Positions 26,450 through 29,291 of a DNA stretch of 29,291 nt are shown here, one piece after another; within the stretch, counting starts at the first letter, position 1, and each line of letters starts with the position of its first letter. The DNA is from Paludibacter sp. (lineage in GTDB: Bacteria > Bacteroidota > Bacteroidia > Bacteroidales > Paludibacteraceae). Below the pieces are notes generated by a model. It ran no database searches. It saw only the letters and a program-made list of their open reading frames with translations, and was not told the origin of the DNA. The stretch lies in contig JAQWCZ010000001.1 in assembly GCA_028705705.1 (NCBI GenBank), positions 1 to 29,291 of the forward strand. The letters run 5' to 3'. Made by a program: the position numbers and the translations under genes.

Positions 26450-26481
26450 TTGCAAAAGTAAAGTATTTTTTTTTATCTTTG
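26450..26481 (+). promoter_or_regulatory. Promoter of the polysaccharide export operon
   Basis: TTG at 26450-26452, a 21-nt spacer, then TATCTTTG at 26474-26481, a full -7 match. Start predicted near 26488, about 22 nt before the ATG at 26510. The promoter is interleaved with the leftward box at 26453-26460. Confidence 0.6.
26453..26460 (-). promoter_or_regulatory. Probable -7 box for the small protein/ubiA-like/maf operon
   Basis: TACTTTTG on the minus strand, a full match, 23 nt before the ATG at 26430. It sits directly beside the -33 element of the divergent export promoter, so the two polymerases should compete for the site. Confidence 0.5.
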
Positions 26482-26509
26482 CGAAACTCTACTACTATTT
26501 CCTGAATTG

Positions 26510-27307
26510 ATGTACAAAACCTGTCTTCGTGTTGTGTTTATTTCATTTTTACTGATGCAGTTAAGCTCATGTATTACTGCACGGAAAGTGAACTACATGC
26601 AGAAACCGAACAATCTTATTCCGACTTATAACGACCGTTTGGTGTATGAAGATTACCACCTGAAATCCGGAGATAAATTATTTTTACGGGTTTTTTCAAC
26701 CCATCAGGAAACAAATGCTGTCTTTAACAGTCCGGGTACTCAGTTGACGTCCGCAAATGCAGATAACAATCCGCAAACCGATTTGTATGCCTATACCATA
26801 CAACCAAACGGCAGTATATTGCTCCCCATGGTTGGAGAAGTTTTCATTGCCGGAAAAACAGTCCGGGAAGCAACCATGGAAGTAGAAAAGGCAATTGCAC
26901 CGCTATACACATTCAGTACAGTTGAATTGCGTTTGCTTAACCGTAATTTTAGTGTGATTGGAGCCAATAAAACAGGACATTACCCCATTGTAAGGGAGAA
27001 AATTAATATCTTTCAAGCATTGGCCATGGCAGGTGATGCAGGTACCTATGCCGATAGAAGTAAAGTGCGTATCATCAGAGAAACAGCAAATGGAACTGTG
27101 GTGAGAATGTTTGATTTACGTAGTCGTGATATCATAAATTCTGATTTTTATTACATCGAACCAAATGATGTTATTTATATTCAAAAGTTGGATGAACAGT
27201 TTTTTAGTATATTGAATTTACCAACATTGATTGCAACTACGTTTTCAACCTTGTCGTTTGGTGCATTTTTATACAGACTGTTATTCCCAGGTTCAGGAGG
27301 AAATTAA
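26510..27307 (+). CDS. Wza-like polysaccharide export outer membrane lipoprotein (first copy)
   Basis: 265-residue lipoprotein with a lipobox (LSSC, acylated Cys21), so it is probably anchored in the outer membrane. The Poly_export domain covers about 45-130, with YHLKSGDKLFLRV and the IQPNGSILLPMVGEV segment followed by AGKTVREA. An SLBB-like domain lies at about 145-215 (VIGANKTGHYPIVRE). A hydrophobic segment near 235-258 (TLIATTFSTLSFGAFLYRLL) closes the protein, a Bacteroidota feature in place of Wza's amphipathic helix. It should form the exit channel for exopolysaccharide or capsule with the downstream Wzz/Wzc-like protein. The start is the ATG at 26510; a TTG directly before it is not needed. 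It is followed after 12 nt by a paralogue. Confidence 0.9.
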   Translation: MYKTCLRVVFISFLLMQLSSCITARKVNYMQKPNNLIPTYNDRLVYEDYHLKSGDKLFLRVFSTHQETNAVFNSPGTQLTSANADNNPQTDLYAYTIQPNGSILLPMVGEVFIAGKTVREATMEVEKAIAPLYTFSTVELRLLNRNFSVIGANKTGHYPIVREKINIFQALAMAGDAGTYADRSKVRIIRETANGTVVRMFDLRSRDIINSDFYYIEPNDVIYIQKLDEQFFSILNLPTLIATTFSTLSFGAFLYRLLFPGSGGN

Positions 27308-27319
27308 CTCAACATAAGC

Positions 27320-28081
27320 ATGACCCAAATTATGATAGAAAAAAAACACATCATCATTTTTCCACTCATTATCCTGCTGTTGAGTTCCTGCTATAGTTAC
27401 CGGCATATCGGACTGCTACAGGAGTATAATAAATTTCTGCCTCAATATGAAGAAGTAGCTTATGAAGAATACCGGATAAAAATTAATGATGAGTTGTTGT
27501 TCCGACTGATTACTTCTGATGAAACAATTTCCAGATTAATAACCGGTAATCAAGCTATTTCAAGTTCTCAAAATGTTGTTTCATACCGCGTTTATCCGGA
27601 TGGTACGGTTGATTTTCCCTTTGTAAAAAACATTCCTGTTGTAGGTTTAACATTGAATGAAGCTGCAAAAGTCATAGAAACAAGATTTAAAGAATTGATA
27701 CCTGATGCAGCCGTTAAACTTACCCTGGCCAATAAAACTTTTACAGTGATTGGGGAAGCAGGAACTGGTGTGTACACCATTTACAAAGATAAACTTACAT
27801 TATTTCAGGCGCTATCGATGTCTGGTGAAATTAATTACACTGGTGATTATAAGGAAGTTCGTATCATCCGGGAAACAGAAAACGGTACGGAAGTACTTGA
27901 GTTTGATATTCGACCCGCCAGTATCATCAATTCAAAATATTATTACATTTTTCCGAACGATATCATTTATGTACAGCGAAATCCGAGTAGTTTCTTTAAA
28001 GTAAATAATTATAGTTCATTTATAGCATTAATAACATCATCGTTAAGTTTATTATTCACGGTTTTTTTCTATTTTGAGTAG
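27320..28081 (+). CDS. Wza-like polysaccharide export outer membrane lipoprotein (second copy)
   Basis: 253 residues, clearly paralogous to the preceding gene. It has a lipobox LLSSC, the Poly_export core (YRIKINDELLFRL, VYPDGTVDFPFVKNI), the SLBB-like VIGEAGTGVYTIYKD, and a matching VRIIRETENGTEV segment. It also ends in a hydrophobic segment (FIALITSSLSLLFTVFFYF). Compared with the first copy it differs at usually conserved spots: ND for GD at the domain start, and FPFVKNI for LPMVGEV. The two proteins may form a mixed channel or serve different states. Either is inference. Confidence 0.87.
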   Translation: MTQIMIEKKHIIIFPLIILLLSSCYSYRHIGLLQEYNKFLPQYEEVAYEEYRIKINDELLFRLITSDETISRLITGNQAISSSQNVVSYRVYPDGTVDFPFVKNIPVVGLTLNEAAKVIETRFKELIPDAAVKLTLANKTFTVIGEAGTGVYTIYKDKLTLFQALSMSGEINYTGDYKEVRIIRETENGTEVLEFDIRPASIINSKYYYIFPNDIIYVQRNPSSFFKVNNYSSFIALITSSLSLLFTVFFYFE

Positions 28082-28134
28082 CATTACATTGTAAAAAAAT
28101 AAACTTTCACCATAGCATAAACAATGCAGGGAAT

Positions 28135-29291
28135 ATGGAAGAAGCAAAGAAAAATATAGATAAACAAGTTTTCCAGGAAGAATCATCATCATTTGACATC
28201 ATGGAATGGGTCATGCTTTTCCTGAGTCACTGGTACCTTTTCCTGGTCGGACTGGCTGTTACATTTACCCTGGCTTACATGCAAAACAGGAAATGGCTTC
28301 CTGTATATAAATCTACCGCAACCGTCATCATTGACGAGAGCCGATCCATGATGAATAGTGCCCAGGTATTGATGCAGGGTTTTGGTGTCCAGGAAAGTTA
28401 CCGGAATGTAAATAACCAGGTTATCATGATTGGTTCGTATGACCTGATGGCACGTGTGGTGGACAGTTTACCGCATCTTCAAACAGAATACATCTCTAAA
28501 GGCAGATTCAGAACCAGAAACTTATATGATTGGTCGCCAATATACATTGAACCGGAATATATTTCACCGGAAGCTTATGGCATCTTGTTCAAGATTAAAA
28601 TTAAACCGGATGGTACTTATAATATCACGGAGGAAGAAGATTTATTGTCGAATAGTTTCAGGATAACCGGAAAAGTTGGGCAGTTAGCTCAGCATTATTT
28701 GATGTTTATTACGGTTTATGATATGAATGAAAATCAGGCTGAAGAAGAATTATATTTCAGATTCAGGAAAAAAGAATCCCTGATTGATGAATTTTCTGCA
28801 AAACTTGACTTGAGTTTTGTGATGGATGGATCATCAGTACTGAAATTATCCATGTCGAGTCAAACTCCAAAGCGGGATGTGGACTTCCTCAACAAGCTCT
28901 GTGAAATCTATCTCATGTCGAACCTGGAAAGAAAAAATGACGCTGCAACCAAAACCATTAATTTCATTGATGAACAATTGAAACATGTGTCGGAATCACT
29001 CGCAACTTCTGAGGATGATCTGACTTCTTTCAGGAAAAGAAACCAATTGATTGATGTGGGAAGCTTGTCGGTGGAATTATTGAATAAAGCAAGTTCGTAT
29101 GATAACGAGCTGAACCAAATTAAATTGAAAGAAACTTACCTGACATATCTGGAAAAATATATCCGTACCAATTTAAATGAGGGAACCATCGTTGCTCCTA
29201 CAAGTCTGGGATTGAATGAACCCATGCTGATGGAGGTGGTTCAGCAAAACAATGGTTTGATTTTCAAAAGAAGCGAATTAAGTGAAAAGAA
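28135..29291 (+). CDS. Wzz/Wzc-like polysaccharide chain-length protein (partial, runs off the window)
   Basis: Open for 385 codons without a stop and cut by the window edge, so only the N-terminal part is visible. The start MEEAKKNIDKQVFQEE leads to a first membrane segment (about 33-50, HWYLFLVGLAVTFTLAYM). A Wzz-like periplasmic domain follows (STATVIIDES, the typical strand after the helix) and then long, charged probable coiled coils (NFIDEQLKHVSESLATSEDDL). This matches polysaccharide co-polymerases. Whether it carries a C-terminal tyrosine-kinase domain (Wzc-like) lies beyond the window. It is 53 nt after the second export lipoprotein and should work with both. The nearby ATG at 28124 is out of frame and stops after 11 codons. 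Confidence 0.88.
   Translation, partial: MEEAKKNIDKQVFQEESSSFDIMEWVMLFLSHWYLFLVGLAVTFTLAYMQNRKWLPVYKSTATVIIDESRSMMNSAQVLMQGFGVQESYRNVNNQVIMIGSYDLMARVVDSLPHLQTEYISKGRFRTRNLYDWSPIYIEPEYISPEAYGILFKIKIKPDGTYNITEEEDLLSNSFRITGKVGQLAQHYLMFITVYDMNENQAEEELYFRFRKKESLIDEFSAKLDLSFVMDGSSVLKLSMSSQTPKRDVDFLNKLCEIYLMSNLERKNDAATKTINFIDEQLKHVSESLATSEDDLTSFRKRNQLIDVGSLSVELLNKASSYDNELNQIKLKETYLTYLEKYIRTNLNEGTIVAPTSLGLNEPMLMEVVQQNNGLIFKRSELSEK

Noticed and set aside
28124..28159. Alternative start of the Wzz/Wzc-like gene at ATG 28124
   Set aside because: Different frame and stops after 11 codons; ATG 28135 opens the long frame.

Overview
The window looks like a chromosomal segment from a member of the Bacteroidota, most likely Bacteroidales. 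The evidence is: Bacteroidota-type LptD; a secreted amylase ending in a type IX secretion (T9SS) sorting domain; a tandem pair of Bacteroidota-type polysaccharide export lipoproteins; start codons mostly preceded by A/T-rich sequence, not Shine-Dalgarno boxes; and many upstream matches to the Bacteroidota promoter (-7 TAnnTTTG, sometimes with -33 TTTG about 19 nt upstream). I see no rRNA, tRNA, CRISPR array, prophage or intact insertion sequence.

Layout. 45-5100: envelope biogenesis. lptD runs leftward, and an amidase gene with a SPOR-like tail runs rightward, overlapping an MCE/MlaD gene by ATGA. 5101-7034: dnaA with a long leader, ending in an unusual inverted-repeat block. 7110-9500: a three-gene overlapping rightward operon (pRiA4b-like protein, miaA, ribonuclease Z). 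9669-12440: T9SS-exported GH13 amylase. 12538-16031: a leftward group, mpl, dCMP deaminase and an S41 C-terminal protease, with a strong hairpin inside the group. 16114-17629: a metallo-beta-lactamase-fold hydrolase and a DUF4395 membrane protein. 17744-20041: the threonine-degradation pair kbl-tdh. 20088-24615: divergent phosphohexomutase and clpC. 24630-26430: a leftward operon of a short secreted peptide, a UbiA-family prenyltransferase and Maf. 26510 to the end: the start of an exopolysaccharide or capsule export locus, with two paralogous Wza-like lipoproteins and a Wzz/Wzc-like chain-length protein cut by the window edge.

Most genes are housekeeping. Kbl and Tdh together turn threonine and CoA into glycine and acetyl-CoA. 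LptD, the amidase, the MCE protein and Mpl serve outer membrane and murein upkeep. The OPX and Wzz-like genes form one secretion machine.

The least explained signal is non-coding. Degenerate 7-nt-period repeats sit just after the stop codons of lptD, dnaA and ribonuclease Z, with a weaker trace after clpC. A perfect 16-bp palindrome built from the same unit as the dnaA copy lies between the mutase and clpC.
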